Shown: positions 8,062-16,613 of the stretch, piece by piece
How positions within the stretch are numbered: position 1 is the first letter of the stretch
Layout of the letters: each line of letters starts with the position of its first letter
NCBI RefSeq assembly: GCF_900096585.1
Contig: NZ_FMYH01000001.1
Location: 930,001 to 994,000, forward strand
Reading direction: 5' to 3'
DNA from: Sanguibacter gelidistatuariae
GTDB taxonomy: Bacteria; Actinomycetota; Actinomycetes; Actinomycetales; Cellulomonadaceae
DNA length: 64,000 nt
The notes under the pieces: model-generated
Seen by the model: the letters and a program-made list of their open reading frames with translations, nothing else
Told to the model about the DNA's origin: nothing
Databases searched by the model: none
Position numbers and translations under genes: made by a program

Positions 8062-10518
8062 ATGCTCGAGCTCGGATCATCCAGCATCACGATTGTCGCC
8101 GTCATCGCCGTGATCGGCGCCCTCTGTCTGGTCGTCGCCGTCGTCCTTCGCAAACAGGTCCTGGCCGCCCCGGAGGGCACCGCGAAGATGCAGGACATCG
8201 CCCTCGCGATCCAGGAGGGTGCCTCGGCCTACCTGAGGAGACAGTTCCGCACCCTCGCTCTGTTTGCGGTGATCGTCTTCGGGCTGCTGTTCCTGCTCCC
8301 TGGCGACGGCGGCATCCGGATCGGCCGGTCGATCGCCTTCCTCTTCGGGGCCGGGTTCTCCGCCTCGATCGGGTACCTGGGCATGTCCCTGGCGGTGCGC
8401 GCGAACGTGCGCGTCGCGGCGTCGGCCATGCGGCCGGGGGCACGCGTGGAAGGCGCCCGGATCGCCTTCCGCACGGGCGGCGTCGTCGGCATGTGCGTGG
8501 TGGGTCTGGGGCTGCTGGGCGCGGCCGGGGTGGTGCTCATCTATCGCGGCGACGCACCCTCGGTCCTCGAGGGCTTCGGCTTCGGCGCGGCGCTGCTGGC
8601 CATGTTCATGCGGGTGGGCGGCGGCATCTTCACCAAGGCGGCCGACGTCGGTGCGGACCTGGTCGGCAAGGTCGAACAGGGCATCCCCGAGGACGACCCG
8701 CGCAACGCCGCCACGATCGCGGACAACGTGGGCGACAACGTCGGCGACTGCGCGGGCATGGCCGCAGACCTCTTTGAGTCTTACGCCGTCATGCTCGTCG
8801 CGGCCCTCATCCTCGGCAAGGCGACTCTCGGCGAGGCGGGCCTGGTCTTCCCGCTCATCGTCACCGCGATGGGCGCCTTCGTCGCGCTGCTCGGGGTGTT
8901 CATCACGCGGGTGCGCGGGCAGGAGAACGGGCTGCGCGCGATCTACCGCGGCTTCTACACGTCGGCGCTGCTGGGCGCCGTGCTCTCCGCGATCGCCGCC
9001 TTCGTCTACCTGCCCTCGACCTTCGCGGAGTCCCCCGGGACCGCGGACCTGTCCGACGTCGCGAGCGACCCGCGCGTCGTGGCGAGCCTCGCGGTGCTCA
9101 TCGGCGTCGTGCTCGCGGGCATCATCTTGTGGGTCACCGGCTACTTCACCGGCACGACGTCCAAGCCCACCCTGCACGTCGCGGCGACGTCGCGGACCGG
9201 GGCCGCGACCGTGGTGCTCTCCGGGATCGGCGTCGGCTTCGAGTCCTCGGTGTACACCTCCGGGATCATCGCCGCGGCGATCTGCGGGGCGTTCCTGCTG
9301 GCCGGGGGGTCCATCTGGCTCTCGCTCTTCCTCATCGCCCTGGCCGGCTGCGGGCTGCTCACCACGGTCGGGGTGATCGTGGCGATGGACACCTTCGGTC
9401 CTGTCTCCGACAACGCCCAGGGCATCGCGGAGATGTCCGGGGACGTCGACGCCGAGGGCGCCCAGGTGCTCACCGACCTCGACGCCGTGGGCAACACGAC
9501 GAAGGCCATCACCAAGGGCATCGCGATCGCGACCGCGGTGCTCGCCGCGACCGCGCTGTTCGGCTCCTATGCCGATGCCGTGAGCGGGGCGCTGCGCGAC
9601 ATCGGGACGACGGCCGCCTCGAACGGCATCGTGAACTCGATGCTCAGCTTCGAGATCATCTCCCCGGTGACCCTGGTGGGGGTGATCCTCGGCGCCGCGA
9701 CCGTCTTCCTCTTCTCCGGCCTGGCGATCGACGCGGTGACCCGGGCGGCCGGCGCGATCGTCTTCGAGGTGCGCCGCCAGTTCCGTGAGCACCCGGGGAT
9801 CATGACCTACGAGGAACGGCCCGACTACGGCAAGGTCGTCGACATCTGCACCCGCGACTCCCTGCGTGAGCTCGCCACTCCGGGGCTGCTCGCGGCGTTC
9901 GCGCCGATCGCGGTGGGCTTCGGCCTGGGGGTGGGGCCGCTCGCCGGCTTCCTCGCCGGGGCGATCGGGGCCGGGGTGCTGATGGCGGTGTTCCTGGCGA
10001 ACTCCGGCGGCGCGTGGGACAACGCGAAGAAGATCATCGAGGACGGGAAGTACGGCGGCAAGGGCTCGCCCGCCCACGAGGCCGTGGTCATCGGGGACAC
10101 GGTCGGGGACCCCTTCAAGGACACCGCCGGCCCCGCGATCAACCCGCTGATCAAGGTGATGAACCTGGTGGCGCTGCTGATCGCGCCGGCCGTGGTGACC
10201 ATGAGCGTGCCGGCGGACGCCAACCACGTGCTGCGGATCGGGGTGGCTGTGGTCGCCGCGGGCATCGCCTTCGGGGCGATCATCATGAGCCGGTTGCGGG
10301 TGGCCAAGATCGACGCGGAGTCGGCCGACGAGGCGCCGGGGGAGGCGCACATCCGGCCCGGCCCGGCCGGTCACCTGGCGGCGCCCAGTCCCGCGGCTCC
10401 ATCGGCTCCCGCGGCTCACACCGGTGCGCCGACCTCGGTGCCGGCTCCGTCCCCGGTCCAGGCACAGTCCCGGTCGCGGCACGCGAGCGAGGAGAACTCC
10501 ACGCAGCAGGGGCAGTAG
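8062..10518 (+). CDS. hppA: Membrane-bound proton-pumping pyrophosphatase, K+-independent type
   Basis: Hydrolyses pyrophosphate and pumps protons across the cytoplasmic membrane. Substrate loops are visible: DVGADLVGKVE starting near residue 195, NVGDNVGDCAGMAADLFESY just after, and GDTVGDPFKDTAGPAINPL near residue 680. Lys481 in GNTTKA marks the K+-independent, proton-pumping subgroup; K+-dependent enzymes carry Ala there. About 16 membrane helices are expected from the hydrophobic pattern. The 818-residue length exceeds the usual 660-770 because of a tail of some 70 residues rich in Pro, Ala and Ser after the last helix. AAGGAGG (8051-8057) places the ATG precisely. Confidence 0.96.
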   Translation: MLELGSSSITIVAVIAVIGALCLVVAVVLRKQVLAAPEGTAKMQDIALAIQEGASAYLRRQFRTLALFAVIVFGLLFLLPGDGGIRIGRSIAFLFGAGFSASIGYLGMSLAVRANVRVAASAMRPGARVEGARIAFRTGGVVGMCVVGLGLLGAAGVVLIYRGDAPSVLEGFGFGAALLAMFMRVGGGIFTKAADVGADLVGKVEQGIPEDDPRNAATIADNVGDNVGDCAGMAADLFESYAVMLVAALILGKATLGEAGLVFPLIVTAMGAFVALLGVFITRVRGQENGLRAIYRGFYTSALLGAVLSAIAAFVYLPSTFAESPGTADLSDVASDPRVVASLAVLIGVVLAGIILWVTGYFTGTTSKPTLHVAATSRTGAATVVLSGIGVGFESSVYTSGIIAAAICGAFLLAGGSIWLSLFLIALAGCGLLTTVGVIVAMDTFGPVSDNAQGIAEMSGDVDAEGAQVLTDLDAVGNTTKAITKGIAIATAVLAATALFGSYADAVSGALRDIGTTAASNGIVNSMLSFEIISPVTLVGVILGAATVFLFSGLAIDAVTRAAGAIVFEVRRQFREHPGIMTYEERPDYGKVVDICTRDSLRELATPGLLAAFAPIAVGFGLGVGPLAGFLAGAIGAGVLMAVFLANSGGAWDNAKKIIEDGKYGGKGSPAHEAVVIGDTVGDPFKDTAGPAINPLIKVMNLVALLIAPAVVTMSVPADANHVLRIGVAVVAAGIAFGAIIMSRLRVAKIDAESADEAPGEAHIRPGPAGHLAAPSPAAPSAPAAHTGAPTSVPAPSPVQAQSRSRHASEENSTQQGQ

Positions 10519-10536
10519 CTGGGGCCGGTATCCGGG

Positions 10537-10559
10537 CCGCCCCGGTTGCGCAGGGGCGG
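10537..10559 (+). terminator. Hairpin after hppA
   Basis: CCGCCCC (10537-10543) pairs with GGGGCGG (10553-10559) around a nine-base loop, 19 bases after the hppA stop. The stem is short and no T-run follows. Confidence 0.4.
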
Positions 10560-10580
10560 GTCCGCGCCCACGATGCGGTT

Positions 10581-11039
10581 ATGAACCTTTCGCGTCGCAG
10601 GCCGCGGGTCGGAGCACTCATGGGCGCGGGTCTGGTGTGCGCCGTCCTGGTCACCGGGTGCACGGGCACGCGGTCGCCCGCGATCGTGTGCCCGGCCGGA
10701 CGCGACATCCGTGACCTCGAGTCGTCGGCGTCGGACGCGACCTCCACCGCGACGATCGCCGACGTCAACAACCTCTACATGATGCTGATCGAAGGTCGCC
10801 CCCCGGCCGAGATCAAGGCCGAATGGCAGACGACGACCGACTTCATGAAGCATGCGAACACCGAGCTCCAAGCCCTGGACAACCCGGCCGACCAGGCCGC
10901 CTTCGAGAAGGTCTGGGACCCGTTGGTAGCTGAGTTCACCGACCAGGGCACGAGCGTCGGCACAGCGGTCGGGAGAATCGTCGCGTACACCGACGCCGAG
11001 TGCAGCGAGACCGCGACCCCGACGGACGGGGCTGGCTGA
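10581..11039 (+). CDS. Small secreted lipoprotein
   Basis: A 152-residue protein of unknown function with a lipoprotein signal: positively charged MNLSRRRPR start, hydrophobic core and the lipobox LVTGC, so the Cys would be lipidated and the protein held on the outer face of the membrane. The mature part is helical and contains PPAEIKAEWQTTTDFM, ending with a lone Cys near the C-terminus. It resembles the lipoprotein at 11824 (PKEIADDWSTLTDAM; also a terminal Cys), suggesting paralogues. No Shine-Dalgarno is present; CACGAT lies six bases before the ATG, the spacing of a leaderless -10. The next gene begins on the base after its stop. Confidence 0.8.
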   Translation: MNLSRRRPRVGALMGAGLVCAVLVTGCTGTRSPAIVCPAGRDIRDLESSASDATSTATIADVNNLYMMLIEGRPPAEIKAEWQTTTDFMKHANTELQALDNPADQAAFEKVWDPLVAEFTDQGTSVGTAVGRIVAYTDAECSETATPTDGAG

Positions 11040-11753
11040 GTGCGGCTGCTCAGCTACAACGTCAAGAGTCTGCAGATCGATGCGGATGCGGTCCGCCGTG
11101 TCATCGTCGAGACCTCCCCGGACGTCGTCGCCGTCCAGGAGGCCACGCGCTACCTCACCGGTGGCCGACGCCGGATGCGCCGCCTCGCGGCGGAGACCGG
11201 GATGGTCTGCGTCATCCCCGGTGGCAGCCCCTTCGGGGCCTACACGACGGCGCTCCTGGTCTCGGCCGAGCTGGCGCCCACGGTTGTCGGGACGCGCGGA
11301 CGGCCGTTGTCGTGGCGCTGGTGGCGCCGGCGCGACCTGGTGGCCTGGCCCACCCGGCGCGGCTGCGCCGTCGTCGACCTCGGTGACGTGGTGGTGATCT
11401 CGGTGCACCTGGGACTGGACGCGCGTGAGCGCGCGGACCACTGCGACGAGATCAACGCGCTCCTCGAGCGGTACGGCCCGCATCGGTGCATCGTCGCCGG
11501 CGATCTCAACGAGACCCCGGATGGCCCGTCCTGGGCCGCGTTGGGCCGTCACCTCCGGGACATGGCGGCCGGGTCGACCGAGGGCACCTTCCCCGTTCCG
11601 ACCGCCCGACGCCGCATCGACGGCGTGCTCGTCGGCTCCGCGATCGCGGGGGGTGAGGTCCGCGTGGTCCGGTCCGACGCGGCACTGCGAGGCAGCGACC
11701 ACTTCCCGTTGCTCTGCGCGGATCTGCAGGTCGGCCCGGTGCCGAGGGGGTGA
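11040..11753 (+). CDS. Endonuclease/exonuclease/phosphatase-fold hydrolase
   Basis: A 237-residue member of the EEP (DNase I-like) superfamily, metal-dependent phosphodiesterases or phosphatases. Motifs in order: LLSYNVKSL at the N-terminus, the metal-binding Glu in VVAVQEAT, ISVHLGL, AGDLNETPDGPSW with the catalytic Asp and Asn, RRIDGVLV, and GSDHFPLL with the final Asp-His pair. No signal peptide is seen, so it acts in the cytoplasm. The GTG start follows the upstream stop with no gap, so translational coupling with the lipoprotein gene is likely. Its substrate (DNA, phospholipid or sugar phosphate) cannot be told from sequence. Confidence 0.85.
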   Translation: MRLLSYNVKSLQIDADAVRRVIVETSPDVVAVQEATRYLTGGRRRMRRLAAETGMVCVIPGGSPFGAYTTALLVSAELAPTVVGTRGRPLSWRWWRRRDLVAWPTRRGCAVVDLGDVVVISVHLGLDARERADHCDEINALLERYGPHRCIVAGDLNETPDGPSWAALGRHLRDMAAGSTEGTFPVPTARRRIDGVLVGSAIAGGEVRVVRSDAALRGSDHFPLLCADLQVGPVPRG

Positions 11754-11823
11754 AATCGCGCGACGGGCATGGGCACAAGTACCCGTGGGTGCCCCTTGCA
11801 GGCAGTACACAGGAACCGGGAGT

Positions 11824-12258
11824 ATGGCTGCCATGACCACTCACACGAAGCGCAAGTCCGTGTCCGCCACCGCAGGCGTTGCCGTCCTCCTCGGGGCTCT
11901 GCTCGCCGGATGCAGCGGCGGCGCGTCGATCGAGGACTTCTGTGCCGACGGACAGGCCATCCAGGATGGCGCGTTCCTCGACGATGTCGACTCCACCGAC
12001 ACCGAGGCGGTCAACAAGGCCGCCGCGGACGGGCTCGCCCAGATCAAGGCGATCAAGGCACCCAAGGAGATCGCCGACGACTGGAGCACGCTCACCGACG
12101 CCATGGACGAGTACCTCGGCGCCCTCAAGGACGTCGACGTCACCTCCGACGAGGGCATGGAGAAGATGGCTGAGATCTCGAAGACTATGACCTCCGACGA
12201 GGTCACCGCGGCCTCGAAGAGCGTCGAGACCTTCATTTCCGAGAACTGCGAAGCCTGA
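11824..12258 (+). CDS. Small secreted lipoprotein, paralogue of the one at 10581
   Basis: A 144-residue lipoprotein of unknown function. The signal peptide ends in the lipobox LLAGC. The mature region is acidic and helical, with PKEIADDWSTLTDAMDEYL matching the position and residues of the motif in the 10581 gene, and it ends in SENCEA. AGGAA (11811-11815) fits the ATG at 11824; a second in-frame ATG at 11833 fits GGGAG (11818-11822), so the start may be three codons later. It is followed by a strong hairpin terminator. Confidence 0.82.
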   Translation: MAAMTTHTKRKSVSATAGVAVLLGALLAGCSGGASIEDFCADGQAIQDGAFLDDVDSTDTEAVNKAAADGLAQIKAIKAPKEIADDWSTLTDAMDEYLGALKDVDVTSDEGMEKMAEISKTMTSDEVTAASKSVETFISENCEA

Positions 12259-12283
12259 GCCTTTTCGTTCCAGCGCTTCGTCT

Positions 12284-12321
12284 GACTGGAGGCGGTCCCC
12301 GTATGGGGGCCGCCTCCAGTC
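12284..12321 (+). terminator. Strong hairpin terminator
   Basis: Bases 12284-12300 pair with 12305-12321 (17 bp including one G-U) around a four-base loop. It sits 26 bases after the lipoprotein stop and only 38 bases before the next start. No T-run follows. Confidence 0.75.
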
Positions 12322-12358
12322 GTCTCCGGGGGAAGAGGGTCCGGGGGAAGATAGGTGC

Positions 12359-13954
12359 ATGCCCCTCGGTGACCCCACGATCGACCCACGCCTGCTCCCG
12401 CTGCTGCGCGACGACCTCGCGGCCGCCTCCTACACGGTCGACGGCGTGGAGGACTTCCTCGGTCCGCTCGCCGCGGCGGCTCTCCACCGCGAGCAGGCCG
12501 TCCCCGCGCTGCGCGTCGCGCGGGCCGCGCTCGGCGGCGCGACCGAGACGGCGTCGGGCCAGACGGAAGCCAGCCGAGAACCCCGCGCGGTGCTCACCGC
12601 GCTCTTCCTGCTGGGCCTCGAGGTCACCCGCGCGGATGTCGACGCGGCCCTGCCCACGGTGGGCACCGACGGCGCCACCCGCCTGGGCCTGGTCGTCGCG
12701 GCCGGCACGGGGCCCGGCGACGGCGTCCGCGCGCTCCTCGACCTGCGCCCATACGACGCGGCTGACGCGACCGGCCCCGTGTCCTGGTGGCTCGCCTCGG
12801 ACCTGGGAGAGCTCGCGACGGGCCGCCGCCTCGCAGGCGACCACGTGCTCGGAGCCGGTGGCGCGTCGATCACGCTCGCCCAGGTGACCATGCGGACCCC
12901 GGTCGGCCGGGTGCTGGACCTGGGGACCGGCTGCGGCATCCAGGCCCTGCACGCCTCCCGGCACGCGGGAGCGGTCGTCGCGACCGACATCTCCCGGCGG
13001 GCGCTGCGCTTCGCCGAGTTCAACGCCGCCCTCGACCAGGTGCACCTCGACCTGCGGGAAGGGTCGATGCTCGAGCCCGTCGCGGGGGAGCTGTTCGACC
13101 TCGTCGTGTCGAACCCGCCGTTTGTCATCACCCCGCGGGCTGCGGGCACCGGGACCATCCCGGACTACGAGTACCGCGACGGCGGCCGCGCCGGGGACGA
13201 CCTGGTGCGGGACCTGATCCAGGGCGTCGGCGACGTGCTCGCCCCGGGCGGGGTCGCCCAGCTGCTCGGCAACTGGGAGCACCGCCGCGGCGAGGGGTGG
13301 ACCGAGCGGGTCGGCGGGTGGCTGGACGAGGCCGGGCTGGACGGCTGGGTCATCCAGCGCGAGGTCCTCGACCCGGCCGAGTACGCCGAGACGTGGATCC
13401 GCGACGGCGGCACCACCCCCGAGCGCGAGCCCGCGGAGTGGGCCGCGTCCTACGAGGCGTGGCTCGACGACTTCGCGACCCGCGACGTCGAGGCGGTCGG
13501 CTTCGGGATCGTGACCCTGCGCAAGCCGGTCGCACCGAGTGGCACCAGCCTGCGCCGACTCGAGGAGCACACCGGCTCCGTCCGCCAACCCCTCGGCGGG
13601 CACCTGGCCGCCTCCCTCGCGGCCCACGACTGGCTCGAGGCCACCGACGACGCCGCGCTGGCCGCCGCGCGGCTGACCGTCGCCCCCGACGTGAGCGAGG
13701 AGCGCTACCTCACCCCGGGAGCCGGTGACCCGAACGTCGTGATCATCCGTCAGGGCGACGGGCTCGGTCGCGGGATCCAGGCCTCGGCCGGGCTGGCCGC
13801 ACTGGTCGGGGCGAGCGACGGCGAGCTCTCGGTGGGCCAGCTCACGGCGGCCATCGCCTCGCTCTTCGAGGTGCCGGCTGGCGAGCTGGCGGGCGAGCTC
13901 CTACCAGCCGTCCGCGGCCTTGTCCGCGACGGCTTCCTCACCCCCGCCCCCTGA
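12359..13954 (+). CDS. SAM-dependent methyltransferase (NPPF type, DUF7059-like N-domain)
   Basis: A 531-residue protein. After about 170 residues of N-terminal domain, the Rossmann methyltransferase core starts with VLDLGTGCGIQALHA, then ATDISRRALRFAEFN, and the catalytic loop DLVVSNPPFVITP. NPPF marks enzymes that methylate exocyclic or amide nitrogens (adenine, guanine or glutamine). The C-terminal quarter is a helical extension found in the actinobacterial family annotated as methyltransferase of unknown substrate. The ATG at 12359 has GGGGAAG before it. It is alone between a terminator and the convergent histidine kinase gene. rRNA is a plausible substrate but this is inference. Confidence 0.85.
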   Translation: MPLGDPTIDPRLLPLLRDDLAAASYTVDGVEDFLGPLAAAALHREQAVPALRVARAALGGATETASGQTEASREPRAVLTALFLLGLEVTRADVDAALPTVGTDGATRLGLVVAAGTGPGDGVRALLDLRPYDAADATGPVSWWLASDLGELATGRRLAGDHVLGAGGASITLAQVTMRTPVGRVLDLGTGCGIQALHASRHAGAVVATDISRRALRFAEFNAALDQVHLDLREGSMLEPVAGELFDLVVSNPPFVITPRAAGTGTIPDYEYRDGGRAGDDLVRDLIQGVGDVLAPGGVAQLLGNWEHRRGEGWTERVGGWLDEAGLDGWVIQREVLDPAEYAETWIRDGGTTPEREPAEWAASYEAWLDDFATRDVEAVGFGIVTLRKPVAPSGTSLRRLEEHTGSVRQPLGGHLAASLAAHDWLEATDDAALAAARLTVAPDVSEERYLTPGAGDPNVVIIRQGDGLGRGIQASAGLAALVGASDGELSVGQLTAAIASLFEVPAGELAGELLPAVRGLVRDGFLTPAP

Positions 13955-13956
13955 AC

Positions 13957-14085
13957 GCCGCCGAACTCCCCGAGCCCCGCCGAACTCCCCCGAGCCCCGC
14001 CGAACTCCCGCCAAACTCCCGCTGAGTGCGGTCAAGTGGCTGGACAAACCGGGCGCCGGGCAGCCGTTCGACCGCATTCAGCGGG
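13957..14085. repeat. Direct repeats and inverted repeat in convergent gap
   Basis: Three near-identical units of about 20 bases based on ccgccgaactcccc gagcc run from 13957 to 14010, followed by a degenerate fourth. Then 14018-14035 and 14067-14085 form an imperfect inverted repeat (cccgctgagtgcggtcaa against the complement of ttcgaccgcattcagcggg). The gap separates the convergent methyltransferase and histidine kinase genes, so a two-way terminator is the likely role. The GAACTC core links it to the palindromes at 25122 and 54281. Confidence 0.65.
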
Positions 14086-14097
14086 AAGGGGAGTGGT

Positions 14098-15690
14098 TCA
14101 GCGGGGAGTTGGCGTGGCTTGGCCGGGGGCAGGCGTGCGGGGGAGGCGCACCTCGAAGGTCGCCCCGGTGGCCGGGGGACGGGCCGCCCGGACCGTGATC
14201 TCGCCGCGGTGCGCGGCGACGATCGCCTGGGCGATCGCCAGACCGAGGCCGGTCGACCCGCCGCCGCGGTTGCGGGCGGAGTCCCCGCGGCTGAAGCGCT
14301 GGAACAGCGACGACGCGAGCGACGGCGGGATGCCCGGCCCGTCGTCGGTCACGGCGATGACGACCTGGTCGCGTTCGGGGCGCACCGACAGGACCACCGT
14401 GGTCCCGGGCGGGGTGTGCACCCGGGCGTTGCCGAGCAGGTTGGTGAACACCTGGCGGAGCCGGGCCTCGTCGCCGGTCACGACCGCGTCGGTCGACTCG
14501 ACCGGCGCGGCCCCGTCCTCGTCGTCGGGCAGCTCGAGGCGCCACACGTGGTCGCGGCTCGCGGCGTGGGCGTCGGCGGCCGCGTCGATCGCCAGGACGG
14601 TGAGGTCGACGTCGGCTCGCTCGAGCGGGCGACCGGCGTCCAGCCGGGCGAGCAGCAGCAGGTCTTCGACGAGCGCCCCCATCCGCAGCGCCTCGGACTC
14701 GATCCGGTCCAGGGACCGCAGGGTGTCCGCCGGGACCACGTCGGGGGAGCGGCGGACCAGCTCGGCGTAGCCGCGGATGGAGGCGAGCGGGGTGCGCAGC
14801 TCGTGGCTCGCGTCCGCGACGAACTGACGCACCTGGGTCTCGGACTCGTGACGGGCCGCGAGGGAGCTCTCGACATGGCCGAGCAGTCGGTTGAGGGCCG
14901 CGCCGACGGTGCCGACCTCTGTCCGTTCGTCGGTGTCGCCGGGTTCCACACCTTGGATCTGCACCACCTCGCCGCGGTCCAGCGGCAGCTCCGAGACGCG
15001 CATGGCGGTCTCGGCGACTCGTTCCAGGGGGCGCAGTGCCCGCCGCACGAGGATCGTCGCGGCGGCCGCTGCGACGCCGGCGGCGAGCACGATGAGCATG
15101 ATCTCGACGACAAGATAGGAGCGCAGCGGCTCGTCGGCGGTGGTCGTCGGCAAGGCCGTGATCACCCGGTTGCCGGTGACGTTCGTGGCGGAGATCGCCC
15201 GGTAGGACCCAAGATCGCTGAGGTGGACCGGGTGGATCCTCCCGTCGGTGGGGATCGCCATGAGCTCGGCGAGCTGGGCGTCGGTCAGCGGGGTCGAGGT
15301 TCCGGCGTTGTTCGGATAGGACGCCTGGATCACCTCCGTACCGGAGAAGAACACGTCGATCGTGCCCGCGCTCTGTCCGGGGATCTGTCCGGGGAGCTGG
15401 TCCGGGCCCAGGATCTGGTCGCCGGGTTGTCCAGTGTCCGACGGCCGGTCCATCATCCGTGGGCGGATCACCGCGCGATCGCTCGCCGACTTCAGCTGGG
15501 CGTCGACCTGGTCGAGGAGCTGGCTGCGCAGCGCGAGCGTGCTCACGACCGCCAGGACGGTGCAGATCACCAGGACGAGGCCGATGAGCAGCGCGACGAG
15601 CTGGCGGCGCAGGGTCCACGGACGCCGTCGGCGCTGCTCGGGGGCCGGTGCCAGCGCCGCTGTCTGGGCCGCGGTGGGGGCGGCGGTCAC
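14098..15690 (-). CDS. Sensor histidine kinase
   Basis: A 530-residue membrane kinase. Order: short cytoplasmic start, first membrane helix (about residues 33-56), extracellular sensor of about 145 residues, second helix near residue 205 (IMLIVLAAGVAAAAATILV), HAMP linker, HisKA box with the phospho-acceptor His in ADASHELRTPLASI, N box NLLGNARVHTP, G1 box DDGPGIP and G2 box GSTGLGLAIA. The sensor region has DQILGPDQLPGQIPGQ, a Pro/Gly stretch. The GTG at 15690 overlaps the response regulator stop (GTGA), so the two are coupled. The architecture matches the actinobacterial TrcS/PhoR-like class; the signal is unknown. Confidence 0.93.
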   Translation of the reverse strand: MTAAPTAAQTAALAPAPEQRRRRPWTLRRQLVALLIGLVLVICTVLAVVSTLALRSQLLDQVDAQLKSASDRAVIRPRMMDRPSDTGQPGDQILGPDQLPGQIPGQSAGTIDVFFSGTEVIQASYPNNAGTSTPLTDAQLAELMAIPTDGRIHPVHLSDLGSYRAISATNVTGNRVITALPTTTADEPLRSYLVVEIMLIVLAAGVAAAAATILVRRALRPLERVAETAMRVSELPLDRGEVVQIQGVEPGDTDERTEVGTVGAALNRLLGHVESSLAARHESETQVRQFVADASHELRTPLASIRGYAELVRRSPDVVPADTLRSLDRIESEALRMGALVEDLLLLARLDAGRPLERADVDLTVLAIDAAADAHAASRDHVWRLELPDDEDGAAPVESTDAVVTGDEARLRQVFTNLLGNARVHTPPGTTVVLSVRPERDQVVIAVTDDGPGIPPSLASSLFQRFSRGDSARNRGGGSTGLGLAIAQAIVAAHRGEITVRAARPPATGATFEVRLPRTPAPGQATPTPR

Positions 15691-16478
15691 GCAGCCGGTC
15701 CGGCGGGCTTGAGCACGTACCCCACCCCGCGCAGCGTGTGGATCATCGGTTCGCGTCCGGCGTCGATCTTGCGCCGCAGGTAGGAGATGTAGAGCTCGAC
15801 GATGTTGGCCTGCCCGCCGAAGTCGTACTGCCACACCCGGTCCAGGATCTGCGCCTTGGACATCACCCGTCGGGCGTTGCGCATGAGGTAGCGCAGCAGC
15901 TCGAACTCGGTCGCGGTGAGCGCGATCTCATCCCCTCCCCGGGTCACCTCGTGGGAGTCCTCGTCGAGCACGAGGTCGCCGACGACGAGGGTCGCGTCCT
16001 CGCGCGCGGCGTTCGCCCCGGCGCGGCGCAGCAGCCCCCGCAGCCGCGCGACGACCTCCTCGAGGCTGAACGGCTTCGTGACGTAGTCGTCCCCGCCCGC
16101 GGTGAGCCCCGCGACGCGATCCTCGACCGAGTCGCGGGCAGTGAGGAAGAGCACAGGCACAGCCGACTGGTGCTGGCGGATGCGGCGCAGCACCTGCAGC
16201 CCGTCGATGTCGGGGAGCATGACGTCGAGCACGATCACGTCGGGAGACACGTCGCGGGCGAGCTTGACCGCGCTCTGCCCGGTCAGCGCCGTCGAGACGT
16301 CCCAGCCCTCGTAGCGCAGCGCCGAGGTGAGCAGCTCGGCGAGGTTCGGCTCGTCGTCGACCACGAGGACGCGCAGGGGGCTGCCGTCCGGCCGGGCGAG
16401 GCGCGGCTGCGCCGCGTGGGTGAGGCGCGGCTGCGCGGCGCGGGGGGCGTCGGCGGGCGCGGAGGAGGGGGTGACCAT
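15687..16478 (-). CDS. OmpR-family response regulator
   Basis: Two-domain DNA-binding regulator partnered with the kinase at 14098. Receiver domain: acidic pocket VLVVDDEPN, phospho-acceptor Asp in VIVLDVMLPDIDG, Thr in FLTARDS and Lys in VTKPFSLEE. The C-terminal winged helix includes LTATEFELLRYLMRN and VWQYDFGGQANIVELYISYL. The ATG at 16478 gives 263 residues; GGAGG (16493-16497) is 14 bases away, so a GTG at 16493 adding five residues is possible but would overlap that ribosome site. An Ala/Pro/Arg-rich lead of about 30 residues precedes the receiver domain. Confidence 0.93.
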   Translation of the reverse strand: MVTPSSAPADAPRAAQPRLTHAAQPRLARPDGSPLRVLVVDDEPNLAELLTSALRYEGWDVSTALTGQSAVKLARDVSPDVIVLDVMLPDIDGLQVLRRIRQHQSAVPVLFLTARDSVEDRVAGLTAGGDDYVTKPFSLEEVVARLRGLLRRAGANAAREDATLVVGDLVLDEDSHEVTRGGDEIALTATEFELLRYLMRNARRVMSKAQILDRVWQYDFGGQANIVELYISYLRRKIDAGREPMIHTLRGVGYVLKPAGPAA

Positions 16479-16601
16479 GTGTTCATGGTGCACCTCCGGT
16501 CTCTGCGTGTCCTGAGATGAGCCTATGAGAACCCTGTGAATTGGAGCCGATCGTGCTCACCGCATCGACGCGATCTTCGCCGGACCGCCACAGGTCTGGC
16601 A

Positions 16602-16607
16602 TATCGT
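16602..16607 (+). promoter_or_regulatory. -10 hexamer for leaderless transcript
   Basis: TATCGT lies exactly six bases before the GTG of the PAP2 gene at 16614, with no ribosome-binding site. This fits a transcript that begins at or next to the start codon. Confidence 0.5.
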
Positions 16608-16613
16608 TGTTGG

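Noticed and set aside
8077-10482. 801-codon open frame on the minus strand opposite hppA
   Set aside because: It is a mirror of the GC-rich third-position bias of hppA; composition is Arg/Gly/His-rich with no domain. Other long antisense frames (1302-2669, 18754-20733, 52063-54255, 60676-62445) were dropped for the same reason.
13957-14020. C-rich direct repeats considered as a CRISPR remnant
   Set aside because: Units of about 20 bases without spacers; better explained as an intergenic repeat at a convergent junction.
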